Shown here: positions 18,840 through 29,288 of the stretch, in pieces
Layout: the number at the start of each line of letters is the position of its first letter
Position numbering within the stretch: position 1 is the stretch's first letter
Source of the DNA: Pseudomonas sp. AN-1
GTDB lineage: Bacteria; Pseudomonadota; Gammaproteobacteria; Pseudomonadales; Pseudomonadaceae
Assembly (NCBI RefSeq): GCF_034057115.1
Contig: NZ_CP139195.1
Span: 2,852,001 to 2,916,000, forward strand
Reading direction: 5' to 3'
DNA: 64,000 nt
Notes under the pieces: generated by a model
Told to the model about the DNA's origin: nothing
Databases searched by the model: none
What the model saw: only the letters and a program-made list of their open reading frames with translations
Program-made: the position numbers and the translations under genes

Positions 18840-19658
18840 ATGACTCATCCGCGTATCGCCTTCGTCGGCGCCGGCAACATGGCCACCAGCCTGATCGGCG
18901 GCCTGATCGCCCGCGCCGTGCCCGCCGCGCGCATCAGCGCCAGCGAACCGTTCGCCGAGCAGCGCGAGCGCGTCGCCCGCGAACACGGCATTGCGGTGTT
19001 CGAAGACAATGCCGCCGCGGTGGCCGGCGCCGACATCGTGGTGCTGGCGGTCAAGCCGCAGGTGATGAAGGAGGTCTGCCTGGCGCTGGCCCCGGCGCTG
19101 CCGGCCCATGCGCTGATCGTCTCCATCGCCGCCGGCATCCCCTGCGCCAGCCTGGAGCGCTGGCTGGGCGCCAAGGCCATCGTGCGCTGCATGCCCAACA
19201 CCCCGGCGCTGCTCCACCAGGGCGCCAGCGGTCTGTACGCCAACGCGCACACCAGCGCCACCCAACGCGAGCAGGCCGAGGCGCTGCTGGAGGCGGTCGG
19301 CCTGGCGCTGTGGCTGGACGAGGAGGCGCAGATCGACGCGGTCACCGCGGTATCCGGCAGCGGCCCGGCCTACTTCTTCCTGCTGATGGAGGCGATGACC
19401 GCCGCCGGCGAGCGCCTCGGCCTGTCCGCCGAGACCGCCAGCCTGCTGGCCCGGCAGACCGCCCTGGGTGCCGCGCGCATGGCCCTGGCCAGCGACGTCG
19501 ACCCGGCCGAGCTGCGTCGCCGGGTGACCTCGCCCAAGGGCACCACCGAGGCGGCGATCAAGACCTTCCAGGCCGGCGGCTTCGAGGCGCTGGTCGAGCA
19601 GGCCCTGCAGGCCGCCGCCCACCGCTCGGCGGAGCTCGCCGAGCAGCTCGGCCAGTAA
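18840..19658 (+). CDS. proC: Pyrroline-5-carboxylate reductase
   Basis: 272 residues. It reduces 1-pyrroline-5-carboxylate to proline using NAD(P)H, the last step of proline synthesis. The Rossmann motif IAFVGAGNMATSLIGGL is at the N-terminus. The C-terminal dimerisation domain has the family signature, including VSGSGPAYFFLL and VTSPKGTTEAAI. Start at the ATG at 18840, preceded by ACAAGGAAT. A stop-to-start gap of only 9 bp separates it from yggT. Confidence 0.96.
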   Translation: MTHPRIAFVGAGNMATSLIGGLIARAVPAARISASEPFAEQRERVAREHGIAVFEDNAAAVAGADIVVLAVKPQVMKEVCLALAPALPAHALIVSIAAGIPCASLERWLGAKAIVRCMPNTPALLHQGASGLYANAHTSATQREQAEALLEAVGLALWLDEEAQIDAVTAVSGSGPAYFFLLMEAMTAAGERLGLSAETASLLARQTALGAARMALASDVDPAELRRRVTSPKGTTEAAIKTFQAGGFEALVEQALQAAAHRSAELAEQLGQ

Positions 19659-19667
19659 GGAGGCACG

Positions 19668-20261
19668 ATGAACGGACTCAATACCGCGGCCATCTACGTG
19701 CTGCAGACCCTCGGCAGCCTGTACCTGCTGATCGTCCTGCTGCGTTTCATCCTGCAGCTGGTACGCGCCGACTTCTACAACCCGCTCAGCCAGTTCGCGG
19801 TCAAGGCCACCAAGCCGCTGCTCAATCCGCTGCGCAAGGTGATCCCCGGCTTCGGCGGGCTGGATCTGGCGTCGCTGGTGCTGGCGATCCTGATCCAGCT
19901 GCTGCTGATGGCGCTGACCCTGCTGCTGATGGGCATAGGCATCGCCGCCCTGCTGCCGCAACTGCTGATCTGGGCGGTGATCGGCGTCACCGCGCTGTTC
20001 CTCAAGGTGTTCTTCTTCGCCCTGATCGCCAGCGTGATCCTCTCCTGGGTCGCCCCGGGCAGCTACAACCCGGCGGCGCAACTGATCAACCAGATCTGCG
20101 AGCCGCTGCTGATGCCGATCCGCCGCCTGCTGCCCAATCTCGGCGGCCTGGACATCTCGCCGATCTTCGCCTTCATCGCGCTGAACCTGGTCGACATGCT
20201 GGTGATCCGCAACCTCGCGGCGATGAGCCAGATGCCGCAGCTGCTCAGCCCGTTCCTCTGA
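19668..20261 (+). CDS. yggT: YggT family integral membrane protein
   Basis: 197 residues with two copies of the YggT module, each with paired hydrophobic segments. The first copy contains LLRFILQLVRADFYNPLSQF and the second SVILSWVAPGSYNPAAQLIN. It is an inner-membrane protein without an established biochemical role; E. coli YggT has been tied to osmotic-shock tolerance. AAGGAGG at 19657-19663 is a strong ribosome binding site overlapping the proC stop. The final base of its stop codon is the first base of the yggU start. Confidence 0.93.
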   Translation: MNGLNTAAIYVLQTLGSLYLLIVLLRFILQLVRADFYNPLSQFAVKATKPLLNPLRKVIPGFGGLDLASLVLAILIQLLLMALTLLLMGIGIAALLPQLLIWAVIGVTALFLKVFFFALIASVILSWVAPGSYNPAAQLINQICEPLLMPIRRLLPNLGGLDISPIFAFIALNLVDMLVIRNLAAMSQMPQLLSPFL

Positions 20262-20566
20262 TGGCCTGGTTCCGCTGGGACGGCGCGGACCTGGTCCTCG
20301 ACTGCCACCTGCAGCCCAAGGCGAGCAAGGACGAGTTCGCCGGGCTGCACGGCGAGCGCCTGAAGATCCGCCTCACCGCGCCGCCGGTGGAGGGCAAGGC
20401 CAACGCCCACCTGCTGGCCTTCCTCGGCAAGGCCTTCGGTGTGGCCAAGAGCCAGGTCAGTCTGGAGAGCGGCGAGCTCAACCGGCAGAAGCGCGTGCGC
20501 ATCCGCGCGCCGCAGAAGCTGCCGGCCGAGCTGGCCGGCGAACTCGAAGGCGGCCGCCCGATGTAG
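20261..20566 (+). CDS. yggU: YggU family protein (DUF167)
   Basis: 101 residues. Small alpha/beta protein with the DUF167 core: LQPKASKDEFAGLHGERLKI, then LTAPPVEGKANAHLLAFLGK and a basic segment GELNRQKRVRI. The function is not known. The start overlaps the yggT stop by one base, so the two are probably translated together. Confidence 0.92.
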   Translation: MAWFRWDGADLVLDCHLQPKASKDEFAGLHGERLKIRLTAPPVEGKANAHLLAFLGKAFGVAKSQVSLESGELNRQKRVRIRAPQKLPAELAGELEGGRPM

Positions 20567-20597
20567 GCTGCGCCATGCGCACCATCGCCGTGGTGGT

Positions 20598-20620
20598 GGT
20601 GCGCACGGCGCACCCTGCGC
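20598..20620. repeat. REP-like palindromic repeat, family A, copy 1
   Basis: GGTGCGCACGGCGCACCCTG at the start of the 130-bp gap between yggU and metX forms a 7-bp stem with a 3-base loop. Near-identical sequence recurs at 44441-44494 and 54422-54443, always between genes. Probably a dispersed palindromic repeat of the genome. Confidence 0.7.
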
Positions 20621-20696
20621 CCGCATCCGCCACGCCCTTGCCCCCCGGGGACGCGCTCTTTAGACTTGCCGACTTCACTTTTCGAGAGCAGGGTCG

Positions 20697-21836
20697 ATGC
20701 CCACCGTCTTCGCGGAAGATTCCGTCGGCCTGGTCAGTCCCCAGGTCCTGCATTTCAAGGATCCCCTCCCGCTCGCCTGCGGCCGCCAGCTGGCCGACTA
20801 CGAGCTGGTCTACGAAACCTACGGCACGCTCAACGCCGAGCGCAGCAACGCCGTGCTGATCTGCCATGCGCTCTCCGGCCATCACCACGCCGCCGGCTAC
20901 CACAGCCCCGAGGACCGCAAGCCGGGCTGGTGGGACAGCTGCATCGGCCCCGGCAAGCCGATCGACACCCGCAAGTTCTTCGTCGTCAGCCTCAACAACC
21001 TCGGCGGCTGCAACGGCTCCACCGGCCCCGGCAGCCGCAATCCGGAGACCGGCCGCGCCTACGGCGCCGACTTCCCGGTGCTGACCGTGGAGGACTGGGT
21101 GCACAGCCAGGCACGCCTGGCCGACGCCCTCGGCATCGATCAGTGGGCTGCGGTGGTCGGCGGCAGCCTCGGCGGCATGCAGGCCCTGCAGTGGAGCATC
21201 AGCTACCCCGAGCGCCTGCGCCACTGCGTGGTGATCGCCTCGGCGCCCAAGCTGTCGGCGCAGAACATCGCCTTCAACGAGGTGGCACGCCAGGCGATCC
21301 TCACCGACCCGGAGTTCCACGGCGGCCACTTCCAGGAACAGGGCACCATTCCCAAGCGCGGGCTGATGCTGGCGCGCATGGTCGGCCACATCACCTACCT
21401 GTCCGATGACGCCATGGGCGAGAAATTCGGCCGCGAGCTGAAGACCGACCAGCTCAACTACGACTTCCACAGCGTCGAGTTCCAGGTGGAGAGCTACCTG
21501 CGCTACCAGGGCGAGGAGTTCTCCGGGCGCTTCGACGCCAACACCTACCTGCTGATGACCAAGGCGCTGGACTACTTCGACCCGGCCGCCGCCCACGACG
21601 GCGACCTGGTGAAGACCCTCGAACCGGCCCGCGCCAACTTCTGCGTGGTCTCCTTCTCCACCGACTGGCGCTTCTCGCCGGCGCGCTCGCGGGAGATCGT
21701 CGACGCCCTGGTGGCGGCGAAGAAGAACGTCAGCTACCTGGAGATCGAGTCGGCCCACGGCCACGACGCCTTCCTCATCCCGAGCCCGCGCTACATCCAG
21801 GGCTTCGGTCGCTACATGAACCGTATTGCCGTGTAA
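20697..21836 (+). CDS. metX: Homoserine O-acyltransferase MetX
   Basis: 379 residues. It acylates homoserine in methionine synthesis. The MetX fold commonly uses acetyl-CoA, but the pseudomonad enzymes are reported to use succinyl-CoA; I cannot decide from sequence alone. Alpha/beta-hydrolase features are clear: the nucleophile elbow [12 protein letters not shown] near residue 160, the substrate-region [12 protein letters not shown], and the C-terminal catalytic His in [10 protein letters not shown]. Starts at the ATG at 20697, with metW 15 bp downstream, the standard metX-metW pair. Confidence 0.95.
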   Translation: MPTVFAEDSVGLVSPQVLHFKDPLPLACGRQLADYELVYETYGTLNAERSNAVLICHALSGHHHAAGYHSPEDRKPGWWDSCIGPGKPIDTRKFFVVSLNNLGGCNGSTGPGSRNPETGRAYGADFPVLTVEDWVHSQARLADALGIDQWAAVVGGSLGGMQALQWSISYPERLRHCVVIASAPKLSAQNIAFNEVARQAILTDPEFHGGHFQEQGTIPKRGLMLARMVGHITYLSDDAMGEKFGRELKTDQLNYDFHSVEFQVESYLRYQGEEFSGRFDANTYLLMTKALDYFDPAAAHDGDLVKTLEPARANFCVVSFSTDWRFSPARSREIVDALVAAKKNVSYLEIESAHGHDAFLIPSPRYIQGFGRYMNRIAV

Positions 21837-21851
21837 GGAAGTCTGTCCGAC

Positions 21852-22442
21852 ATGCGTGCCGATCTGGAAATCATTCAGGAATGGATCCCCTCCGGCAGCC
21901 GGGTCCTCGACCTCGGCTGCGGCGGCGGCGAGCTGCTGGCCTTCCTCCGCGACCACAAGCAGGTGCACGGCTACGGCCTGGAGCGCGATCCGGACAAGAT
22001 CGCCCAGTGCCTGGACCGCGGCGTCAACGTCATCGAGCAGGACCTGGACCAGGGCCTCGACCACTTCGGCGACGACAGCTTCGACGTGGTGGTGATGACC
22101 CAGACCCTGCAGGCCGTGCACTACCCCGACCGCCTGCTGCGCGACATGCTGCGCGTGGGCAAGACCTGCATCATCACCTTCCCCAACTTCGGCCACTGGC
22201 GCTGCCGCTGGTACCTGGCGCGCCGCGGCGAGATGCCGCGCTCCGATTTCCTGCCCTACACCTGGTACAACACACCGAACATCCACTTCTGCACCTTCCG
22301 CGACTTCGAGGCGCTGTGCCGCGAGCAGCAGCTGCGCGTGCTCGACCGCCTGGCCGTGGACCGCGACCACCGCCTGCGTGCGCTCGCCCGGCTGTGGCCT
22401 AATCTGTTGGGTGAGATCGGCATCTACCGCGTTACCCGCTGA
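21852..22442 (+). CDS. metW: MetW, methionine biosynthesis methyltransferase-like protein
   Basis: 196 residues. It resembles a class I SAM methyltransferase, with motif I SRVLDLGCGGGELLAFL near residues 17-33 and VVVMTQTLQAVHYPD further on. In several proteobacteria MetW is needed with MetX for homoserine acylation. It probably acts as a partner protein. Typical late motifs TFPNFGHW and LPYTWYNTPNIHFCTFRDF are present. A 14-bp gap separates it from the next gene, so it is in the same transcript. Confidence 0.94.
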   Translation: MRADLEIIQEWIPSGSRVLDLGCGGGELLAFLRDHKQVHGYGLERDPDKIAQCLDRGVNVIEQDLDQGLDHFGDDSFDVVVMTQTLQAVHYPDRLLRDMLRVGKTCIITFPNFGHWRCRWYLARRGEMPRSDFLPYTWYNTPNIHFCTFRDFEALCREQQLRVLDRLAVDRDHRLRALARLWPNLLGEIGIYRVTR

Positions 22443-22456
22443 AAGGAGAACTGCCC

Positions 22457-22888
22457 ATGCGTCGTCTAGCTCTCATGCTGCTCACCCTGAGCCTGGCCCT
22501 GCCGGCCGCCGCCGAGCGTCTGCAACGCTTCGGCGACCTCGAGGTGCACTACAACGTGTTCAACTCCAGCTTCCTGCAGCCGGACATCGCCGCCGCCTCC
22601 GGGCTGACCCGCAGCAAGACCCAGGGCGTGGTCAACGTCGCCGTGATGCGCGCCGGCAAGGCGGTGCCGGCCGCCGCGGTCAGCGGCACGGTGAAGAACC
22701 TGCTCGGCCAGAGCAAGCCGCTGGCCTTCCAGCGCGTCAGCGAGGGTGAAGGCGACAAGCAGGCGGTCTACCACCTGGCGCAGTTCCCGGTGACCGAGCG
22801 CGAGGTGCTGACCTTCGACCTCAAGGTGCAGGAAGGCGGCGCCACCCACAACCTCACCTTCAACCAGGAAGTGTTCCCCGACGAATGA
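22457..22888 (+). CDS. Exported DUF4426 domain protein
   Basis: 143 residues with a clear signal peptide: basic MRRL, hydrophobic core to about residue 17, and a cleavage site near AAA-E. The mature part is a small beta-rich domain starting [20 protein letters not shown], the pattern of DUF4426. No cysteines or catalytic motif are visible. Function is unknown; it is a conserved neighbour of metW and rdgB in pseudomonads. A GAAAGGAGA ribosome binding site precedes the start. Its stop overlaps the rdgB start by 4 bp. Confidence 0.88.
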   Translation: MRRLALMLLTLSLALPAAAERLQRFGDLEVHYNVFNSSFLQPDIAAASGLTRSKTQGVVNVAVMRAGKAVPAAAVSGTVKNLLGQSKPLAFQRVSEGEGDKQAVYHLAQFPVTEREVLTFDLKVQEGGATHNLTFNQEVFPDE

Positions 22889-23481
22889 AAGCCCTGACCG
22901 AACTGGTGCTGGCCAGCCACAACGCCGGCAAGCTCAAGGAACTGCAGGCCATGCTGGGCGACGCCGTGCGCGTGCGCTCGGTCGCCGAGTTCAGCACCGT
23001 CGAACCGGAAGAGACCGGCCTGTCGTTCGTCGAGAACGCCATTCTCAAGGCCCGCCACGCCGCCCGGGTGTCAGGCCTGCCGGCGCTGGCCGACGACTCC
23101 GGCCTCGCCGTGGACGCCCTCGGCGGCGCGCCGGGCATCTACTCGGCGCGCTACGCCGGCGGCAAGGACGACGCGGCCAACAACGCCAAGCTGCTCGCCG
23201 AACTGGCGGACGTGCCGGACGCCGAGCGCGGCGCCCAGTTCGTCTGCGCCCTAGCCTTGGTCCGCCATGCCGACGACCCGCTGCCGATCCTCTGCGAGGG
23301 CCTCTGGCACGGTCGCATCCTGCATGAGGCGCGCGGCGAGCACGGCTTCGGCTACGACCCGCTGTTCTGGGTGCCCGAATGCGACTGCGCCAGCGCCGAG
23401 CTGCCCGCCGCCGAGAAGAACCGCCTGAGCCACCGCGCCCGTGCCATGGCCCAGCTCAAGCAGCGGCTGGGGCTCGCTTGA
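22885..23481 (+). CDS. rdgB: RdgB/HAM1 non-canonical purine NTP pyrophosphatase
   Basis: 198 residues. It hydrolyses dITP, XTP and related damaged nucleotides to monophosphates, keeping them out of DNA. The opening [19 protein letters not shown] is the substrate-binding signature. [15 protein letters not shown] holds the catalytic acidic pair, and [15 protein letters not shown] with LSHRARAM completes the set. The start overlaps the upstream stop (ATGA), and the stop overlaps the TTG start of hemW. Confidence 0.96.
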   Translation: MKALTELVLASHNAGKLKELQAMLGDAVRVRSVAEFSTVEPEETGLSFVENAILKARHAARVSGLPALADDSGLAVDALGGAPGIYSARYAGGKDDAANNAKLLAELADVPDAERGAQFVCALALVRHADDPLPILCEGLWHGRILHEARGEHGFGYDPLFWVPECDCASAELPAAEKNRLSHRARAMAQLKQRLGLA

Positions 23482-24623
23482 GCCTGTTCCAGCTGCCGCC
23501 GCTGGCGCTGTACGTGCACATCCCGTGGTGCGTGCGCAAGTGTCCGTACTGCGACTTCAACTCCCATGCCGCCGGCCCCGAGCTGCCGGAGGAGGCCTAC
23601 GTCGACGCCCTGCTCGCCGACCTCGACCTTGACCTTCCCGCCGCCCACGGCCGCGAGCTGGGCTCGATCTTCTTCGGCGGCGGCACACCCAGCCTGTTCT
23701 CGGCGCGCGCCCTCGACAGCCTGCTGCAGGGTGTCGAGCGGCGCCTGGGCTTCGCCCGCGACATCGAGATCACCCTCGAGGCCAATCCCGGCACCTTCGA
23801 GCAGGCCAAGTTCCGCGACTACCGCAGCCTCGGCATCAACCGCCTGTCGATCGGCGTGCAGAGCTTCCAGACCGAGCAGCTCAAGGCACTGGGGCGCATC
23901 CACGACGGCCTCGAGGCGGTGCGCGCCGCCGGGATGGCCCGCGCGGCCGGCTTCGACAACTTCAACCTCGACCTGATGCACGGCCTGCCCGGCCAGGACG
24001 TCGAAGGCGCGCTGGCCGACCTGCGCCAGGCCATCGACCTGGGGCCGACCCACCTGTCCTGGTACCAGCTGACTCTGGAGCCGAACACGCTGTTCTGGAG
24101 CCAGCCGCCGGAGATCCCCGAGGACGACATCCTCTGGGACATCCAGGAGGCCGGCCAGGCGCTGCTCGCCGCCGAGGGCTTCGCCCAGTACGAGACCTCG
24201 GCCTACGCCCGCGATGGTCGCCGCGCCCGGCACAACCTCAACTACTGGACCTTCGGCGACTTCCTCGGCATCGGCGCCGGCGCCCACGCCAAGCTGAGCG
24301 AGCCGGACGGGCGCATCCGCCGCAGCTGGAAGACCCGCCTGCCCAGGGACTATCTCGACCCGGCCAAGCGCTTCCAGGCCGGCGAGCGGGTACTGGAGGC
24401 GAGCGAGCTGCCCTTCGAGTTCCTGATGAACGCCCTGCGCCTCACCGCGGGCGTGCCGGCCGCGCTGTTCGAGCAGCGCACCGGCCTGCCGCTGGCCACC
24501 CTCGCCGAGGGCTGCGCCGCGGCGCGCGCGGCCGGGCTGCTGGACAGCGATCCGCAGTGGCTCAGGCCCACCGCCCGCGGCCAGCTGTTCCTCAACGACC
24601 TGCTGCAGCACTTCCTGCCCTGA
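23478..24623 (+). CDS. hemW: HemW, radical SAM heme-binding protein
   Basis: 381 residues from a TTG start that overlaps the rdgB stop (TTGA), giving the expected N-terminus (M)[13 protein letters not shown]. Upstream in-frame sequence is rdgB in another frame, so it is not used. The radical SAM cluster motif is [18 protein letters not shown] and the HemW-type C-terminal domain follow. Older annotation calls it oxygen-independent coproporphyrinogen oxidase. HemW proteins lack that activity and act in heme delivery. Confidence 0.92.
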   Translation: MSLFQLPPLALYVHIPWCVRKCPYCDFNSHAAGPELPEEAYVDALLADLDLDLPAAHGRELGSIFFGGGTPSLFSARALDSLLQGVERRLGFARDIEITLEANPGTFEQAKFRDYRSLGINRLSIGVQSFQTEQLKALGRIHDGLEAVRAAGMARAAGFDNFNLDLMHGLPGQDVEGALADLRQAIDLGPTHLSWYQLTLEPNTLFWSQPPEIPEDDILWDIQEAGQALLAAEGFAQYETSAYARDGRRARHNLNYWTFGDFLGIGAGAHAKLSEPDGRIRRSWKTRLPRDYLDPAKRFQAGERVLEASELPFEFLMNALRLTAGVPAALFEQRTGLPLATLAEGCAAARAAGLLDSDPQWLRPTARGQLFLNDLLQHFLP

Positions 24624-24633
24624 AAGGACGTCC

Positions 24634-24651
24634 AGCCCCGTTCGCGGGGCT
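24634..24651 (+). terminator. Hairpin after hemW
   Basis: AGCCCCG-TTCG-CGGGGCT forms a 7-bp GC stem with a TTCG tetraloop 10 bp after the hemW stop. It lacks a clear T run. It could end the yggS-hemW transcript or act as a processing site. Confidence 0.55.
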
Positions 24652-24740
24652 ACGACCATCCGCTGCCGCCCCCCGGCTGGCAGCACGCAAAAACCTGATA
24701 GACTGCGCGTCAATTCTGTGATCGCCGACAAGGAGTCTGC

Positions 24741-25064
24741 ATGGAAGCCATGCTCGAGCTTTTCGTCACCGCTTCGCGCTGGTGCCGTGGTCATCTCGAC
24801 GAGATCGCGCTGGGCCTGATGGCCGCCCTGCTGGTCGTACTGGGCCCCAGCTTCAAGGCATGGACGCAACAGAGAGTCGGCAGCATGAACTTCGTGCTGC
24901 GCACCCTGATGTTCGTTGCCCTCTGCGCCGCAGTGTATGGCGCTGCCATCGTCTACCTGCCGCCCTGGCTGGTCAGGGGGCTGGAGCAGCTGAACAACTA
25001 CACCCTGGCGCCGGTGCTGGTCACCACCCTGGTCGCCATCGGCATGCTGGCCGAGCGCAACTGA
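24741..25064 (+). CDS. DUF3392 family membrane protein
   Basis: 107 residues with three probable transmembrane helices: about residues 22-38, 52-72 and 85-103. The pattern of a short N-terminal amphipathic segment, then LGPSFKAW and LRTLMFVALCAA, fits DUF3392. No function is assigned to this family. The ATG follows ACAAGGAGT at a good distance. It lies alone between the hemW hairpin and a strong bidirectional terminator. Confidence 0.8.
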   Translation: MEAMLELFVTASRWCRGHLDEIALGLMAALLVVLGPSFKAWTQQRVGSMNFVLRTLMFVALCAAVYGAAIVYLPPWLVRGLEQLNNYTLAPVLVTTLVAIGMLAERN

Positions 25065-25090
25065 GGCCCGCCTGCCGGGTGGCCGGCAAC

Positions 25091-25119
25091 GCGCAAGCCG
25101 GGCGATGCCCGGCTTGCGC
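25091..25119. terminator. Bidirectional terminator between the DUF3392 gene and trmB
   Basis: A perfect 13-bp stem (GCGCAAGCCGGGC with its complement) and GAT loop lie between two converging genes, so it can end both transcripts. Confidence 0.8.
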
Positions 25120-25127
25120 GATCTCGA

Positions 25128-25850
25128 TCAGTCGACGCGCTGGAACTTGAGGTCCCACACGCCGTGGCCGAGGCGCTCGCCGCGACGCTCGAACTTGGTG
25201 ACCGGGCGCTCCTCCGGGCGCGGCACGTAGCCGCCGTCCGCCGCCAGGTTGCGGTAGCCGGGCGCCGCGCTCATCACCTCGAGCATGTGCTCGGCATAGG
25301 GCTGCCAGTCGGTGGCCATGTGCAGCACGCCACCGACCCTGAGCTTCTGCCGCACCAGCTCGGCGAACGCCGGCTGCACGATGCGGCGCTTGTTGTGCTT
25401 GGCCTTGTGCCAGGGATCGGGGAAGAACAGCAGCACGCGATCCAGGCTGGCGTCGGCCACGCACTGGCGCAGCACGTCCAGCGCATCGCAGCTGTACACG
25501 CGGATGTTGGTCAGGTCCTGCGCCAGGGCGCCGCTGAGCAGGGCGCCGACGCCCGGCCTGTGCACCTCGACGCCGATGAAGTCCTGCTCCGGCGCCGCGG
25601 CGGCCATCTCCAGGGTCGCGTGGCCCATGCCGAAGCCGATCTCGAAGGTGCGCGGCGCGGTGCGTCCGAACAGCTGGTCGAAGTCGCGCAGGCCGTCCTC
25701 CAGCTGCAGGCCGAACTTCGGCCAGCCCAGCTCGAGGCCGCGCTGCTGCCCTTCCGTCATGCGCCCGGCGCGCATCACGAAGCTCTTGATGGTGCGCATC
25801 CGCCGCGCTTCGCCGGCGGTGTCCGGCGCTTGTTGGATTTCGTCGGTCAT
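25128..25850 (-). CDS. trmB: TrmB, tRNA (guanine-46-N7)-methyltransferase
   Basis: 240 residues. It makes m7G at position 46 of the tRNA variable loop with SAM. The SAM motif is [15 protein letters not shown] near residues 71-85. [20 protein letters not shown] near residues 139-158 is the diagnostic TrmB segment. [17 protein letters not shown] at the end carries the conserved T-x-FE. It follows thiG on the same strand, but a hairpin lies between them. Confidence 0.95.
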   Translation of the reverse strand: MTDEIQQAPDTAGEARRMRTIKSFVMRAGRMTEGQQRGLELGWPKFGLQLEDGLRDFDQLFGRTAPRTFEIGFGMGHATLEMAAAAPEQDFIGVEVHRPGVGALLSGALAQDLTNIRVYSCDALDVLRQCVADASLDRVLLFFPDPWHKAKHNKRRIVQPAFAELVRQKLRVGGVLHMATDWQPYAEHMLEVMSAAPGYRNLAADGGYVPRPEERPVTKFERRGERLGHGVWDLKFQRVD

Positions 25851-25871
25851 GAACCCTTCCTGAAAGACGAA

Positions 25872-25897
25872 CGAGCCCTGCCGCAGGGCAGGGCTCG
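25872..25897 (-). terminator. Hairpin between thiG and trmB
   Basis: CGAGCCCTGCC and GGCAGGGCTCG form an 11-bp stem with a 4-base loop, 37 bp after the thiG stop. It may end or attenuate the thiS-thiG transcript before trmB. No strong T run follows on this strand. Confidence 0.65.
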
Positions 25898-25934
25898 CGT
25901 GTGGGGAGGACGGCGCCGGGCGCCGTCCGGACGA

Positions 25935-26732
25935 TTAACGGATCAAGCCTTCCAGCGGCGACGAGGCGCTGGCGTACAGCTTCTTCGGCATGCGCCCGGC
26001 CAGGTAGGCCAGGCGGCCGGCGACGATGGCGTGCTTCATCGCCTCGGCCATCAGCACCGGATCCTGGGCGTGGGCGATGGCGCTGTTCATCAGCACCGCC
26101 TCGCAGCCCAGCTCCATGGCGATGGTGGCGTCGGAGGCGGTGCCCACGCCGGCATCCACCAGCACCGGCACGCTGGCCTCCTCGAGGATGATGCGCAGGT
26201 TGTACGGGTTGCAGATGCCCAGGCCCGTGCCGATCAGGCCGGCCAGCGGCATCACCGCGATGCAGCCGATCTCGGCCAGCTGGCGGGCGATGATCGGATC
26301 GTCGCTGGTGTAGACCATCACGTCGAAACCGTCCCTGACCAGCACTTCGGCGGCCTTGAGGGTCTCGATGACGTTGGGGAACAGGGTCTTCTGGTCGGCC
26401 AGCACTTCCAGCTTGACCAGATTGTGACCGTCGAGCAGCTCGCGGGCCAGGCGGCAGGTGCGCACCGCCTCCACCGCGTCGTAGCAGCCAGCGGTGTTGG
26501 GCAGGATGGTGTACTTGTCCGGGCTGATCACGTCGAGCAGATTCGGCTCGCCGGGATTCTGGCCGATGTTGGTGCGGCGCACGGCGACGGTGACGATCTC
26601 CGCGCCGGAAGCCTCGATGGCGCGGCGGGTCTCGTCGAGATCCTTGTACTTGCCGGTACCGACCAGCAGGCGCGAGTTGTAGGTGCGGCCGGCGAGAACC
26701 AGCGGCTTGTCGGTGCGGGAGGACTGGGTCAT
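25935..26732 (-). CDS. thiG: Thiazole synthase ThiG
   Basis: 265 residues from the ATG at 26730-26732, next to GGAGCCTCCC. It builds the thiazole phosphate ring of thiamine from deoxyxylulose phosphate, dehydroglycine or iminoglycine, and ThiS thiocarboxylate. The Schiff-base lysine is in [17 protein letters not shown] near residue 110. Phosphate-binding loops [12 protein letters not shown] and [11 protein letters not shown] are intact. It lies 51 bp downstream of thiS, its sulfur-carrier partner. Confidence 0.96.
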   Translation of the reverse strand: MTQSSRTDKPLVLAGRTYNSRLLVGTGKYKDLDETRRAIEASGAEIVTVAVRRTNIGQNPGEPNLLDVISPDKYTILPNTAGCYDAVEAVRTCRLARELLDGHNLVKLEVLADQKTLFPNVIETLKAAEVLVRDGFDVMVYTSDDPIIARQLAEIGCIAVMPLAGLIGTGLGICNPYNLRIILEEASVPVLVDAGVGTASDATIAMELGCEAVLMNSAIAHAQDPVLMAEAMKHAIVAGRLAYLAGRMPKKLYASASSPLEGLIR

Positions 26733-26783
26733 GGGAGGCTCCATTCGAACGGGCGGAAACGGGGGACGGACGGGCTCCGGACG

Positions 26784-26984
26784 CTAGCCACCGCCGATGG
26801 CATGCACCACCTCGACCCGGTCGCCGTCGCCGAGCCGGGTGACGGCGTGCTGGCTGCGCGGCACGATATCGAGGTTGAGCTCGACCGCCACGCGCTTGCC
26901 GGCCAGGTCGAGGTGGCTCAGCAGGTCGGCGACGGACAGGCCGTCGGGCAGATCGAGAGCTTCGCCATTCAGCTGAATGCGCAT
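26784..26984 (-). CDS. thiS: Sulfur carrier protein ThiS
   Basis: 66 residues, ubiquitin-like beta-grasp protein. The C-terminus ends in Gly-Gly (VVHAIGGG), the residue that is adenylated and converted to thiocarboxylate. Other family features are MRIQLNGEALDLPDG and RVAVELNLDIVPRSQ. Upstream of thiG on the same strand, so the two form the thiazole-forming unit. Confidence 0.94.
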   Translation of the reverse strand: MRIQLNGEALDLPDGLSVADLLSHLDLAGKRVAVELNLDIVPRSQHAVTRLGDGDRVEVVHAIGGG

Positions 26985-27064
26985 GGGTATCCGCTCGCAA
27001 ACTCAGGGAAAGCCGGCATTCTAGCGCCGATCGCAGGGGATGACCAAGGCGCCGGCCAGGCGGC

Positions 27065-27445
27065 TCAGCCGGCCTGCGGCCGGGCCCGCCAGGCGGCCAG
27101 CGCCAGGCACAGCCAGCCGGCGAGGAAGCAGACGCCGCCCAGCGGGGTGACCATGCCGACCCTGAGGCCGCTCAGGGTCAGCAGGTACAGGCTGCCGGAG
27201 AACAGCAGGATGCCGGCGGCAAACAGGCCGCCGGACGCCGCCAGCAGGCGCGAGCGCCAGTGCAGGGCGAGCGCGCCGACGCCGAGCAGGGCCAGGGCGT
27301 GGACCAGCTGGTAGAGCACCCCGGTCTGGAATACCGCCAGGTACTCGGGGCTGAGACGGCCACGCAGGCCATGGGCGGCGAAGGCGCCGAGGCCGACCCC
27401 GGCGAGACCGAAGACGGCGGCGAACAGGACGAACAGGCGGGACAT
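27065..27445 (-). CDS. DUF423 family membrane protein
   Basis: 126 residues from the ATG at 27443-27445; a longer reading to 28042 runs antisense into mtgA and is not credible. Four hydrophobic segments are visible. The DUF423 signature [17 protein letters not shown] lies near residues 18-34, followed by [10 protein letters not shown] and [13 protein letters not shown]. It is an inner-membrane protein of unknown function. It ends 80 bp before thiS on the same strand. Confidence 0.9.
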   Translation of the reverse strand: MSRLFVLFAAVFGLAGVGLGAFAAHGLRGRLSPEYLAVFQTGVLYQLVHALALLGVGALALHWRSRLLAASGGLFAAGILLFSGSLYLLTLSGLRVGMVTPLGGVCFLAGWLCLALAAWRARPQAG

Positions 27446-27587
27446 GGCAGGCTTCCGGCGGGGGCGACAGCGGCACATGATCGCCGCCCCCGCCGGCGCT
27501 GGCAAACCCGCCGGCGCGACGGACTGCCGGCAGCGCTGCGGGCGGGCCGCTATACTGGCGCCTTCGTCCGCCCTGCCCCGGTCCGCC

Positions 27588-28292
27588 ATGCGTCGCCTCC
27601 CGCTCCGCCGCCTGTCCGCCCTCGCCGCCCGCACACTGCTCGGCGCCCTGCTCGCCAGCGTCCTCGTCGTGCTGCTGCTGCGCTGGCTGCCGCCGCCGGG
27701 CACGGCGCTGATGGTCGAGCGCAAGCTGGAATCGTGGTTCACGGGCGAGCCGATCGACCTGCAGCGCACCTGGCGGCCGTGGACCGAGCTGCCGGACGAC
27801 CTCAAGGTGGCGGTGATCGCCGCCGAGGACCAGAAGTTCGCCGAGCACTGGGGCTTCGACACGGCCGCGATCCGCGCCGCCCTGGCGCACAACGAGCGCG
27901 GCGGCAGCCTGCGCGGCGCCAGCACGCTCAGCCAGCAGGTGGCCAAGAACCTGTTCCTGTGGTCCGGGCGCAGCTGGCTGCGCAAGGGCCTGGAGGCCTG
28001 GTTCACCCTGCTGATCGAGACCCTGTGGCCCAAGCAGCGCATCCTCGAGGTCTACCTCAACAGCGCCGAGTGGGGCAACGGCGTGTTCGGCGCCGAGGCG
28101 GCGGCGCGCCACCACTTCGGCCGGGGCGCCCCCTACCTGTCGCGCCAGCAGGCCAGCCTGCTCGCCGCCGTGCTGCCCAGCCCGCGCACCTGGAGCGCCG
28201 GCCGGCCGAGCGCCTACGTCAGCCGCCGGGCGAACTGGATCCGCCAGCAGATGTGGCAGCTGGGCGGCAGCCACTACCTCCAGCGTCTGTAG
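27588..28292 (+). CDS. mtgA: Monofunctional biosynthetic peptidoglycan transglycosylase
   Basis: 234 residues from the ATG at 27588. It polymerises lipid II glycan strands without a transpeptidase domain. One N-terminal membrane anchor (about residues 12-34) is followed by a GT51 domain. The catalytic Glu motif is [15 protein letters not shown] near residues 77-91. [16 protein letters not shown] and [17 protein letters not shown] are the other GT51 boxes. A TATACT box at 27551-27556 may be the promoter -10, but I see no good -35. Confidence 0.94.
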   Translation: MRRLPLRRLSALAARTLLGALLASVLVVLLLRWLPPPGTALMVERKLESWFTGEPIDLQRTWRPWTELPDDLKVAVIAAEDQKFAEHWGFDTAAIRAALAHNERGGSLRGASTLSQQVAKNLFLWSGRSWLRKGLEAWFTLLIETLWPKQRILEVYLNSAEWGNGVFGAEAAARHHFGRGAPYLSRQQASLLAAVLPSPRTWSAGRPSAYVSRRANWIRQQMWQLGGSHYLQRL

Positions 28293-28300
28293 CGCGCAGA

Positions 28301-28338
28301 AACGCGAAAGCCGCACCCGGGGATGCGGCTTTCGCGTT
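28301..28338. terminator. Bidirectional terminator between mtgA and rpoH
   Basis: A perfect 15-bp stem (AACGCGAAAGCCGCA with its complement) and 8-base loop lie between the converging ends of mtgA and rpoH. It is placed to end both transcripts. Confidence 0.8.
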
Positions 28339-28354
28339 GCGCGGCGCTTGCCGG

Positions 28355-29209
<855 letters not shown>

Positions 29210-29241
29210 GGACATCCTCCAGGTTACCGAATCGGCTGGTG

Positions 29242-29271
29242 ACTATAGCACTGTGCCGATAAGACTGTGAA
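29242..29271 (-). promoter_or_regulatory. Candidate sigma-70 promoter of rpoH
   Basis: On the minus strand a TTCACA box (29266-29271) and a TATAGT box (29242-29247) are separated by 18 bp. They lie about 35-60 bp upstream of the rpoH start. Both are close to consensus. Confidence 0.5.
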
Positions 29272-29288
29272 TGCCCGCGAAAAGTTCC
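29260..29288 (-). promoter_or_regulatory. Candidate AlgU/sigma-E-type promoter of rpoH
   Basis: On the minus strand GAACTT (29283-29288) is followed after 18 bp by TCTTA (29260-29264). The envelope-stress sigma consensus is GAACTT with TCtgA at 16-17 bp, so the spacer is slightly long. In P. aeruginosa rpoH has an AlgU-controlled promoter, which supports the call. Confidence 0.4.

Noticed and set aside
20567-20696. A small gene or riboswitch before metX
   Set aside because: The 130-bp gap holds a REP-like repeat and no convincing open frame or SAM-riboswitch fold that I can recognise.
23478-24623. Coproporphyrinogen III oxidase (HemN) as the product
   Set aside because: The length, the linkage to rdgB and the N-terminus fit HemW, a heme chaperone, not HemN.
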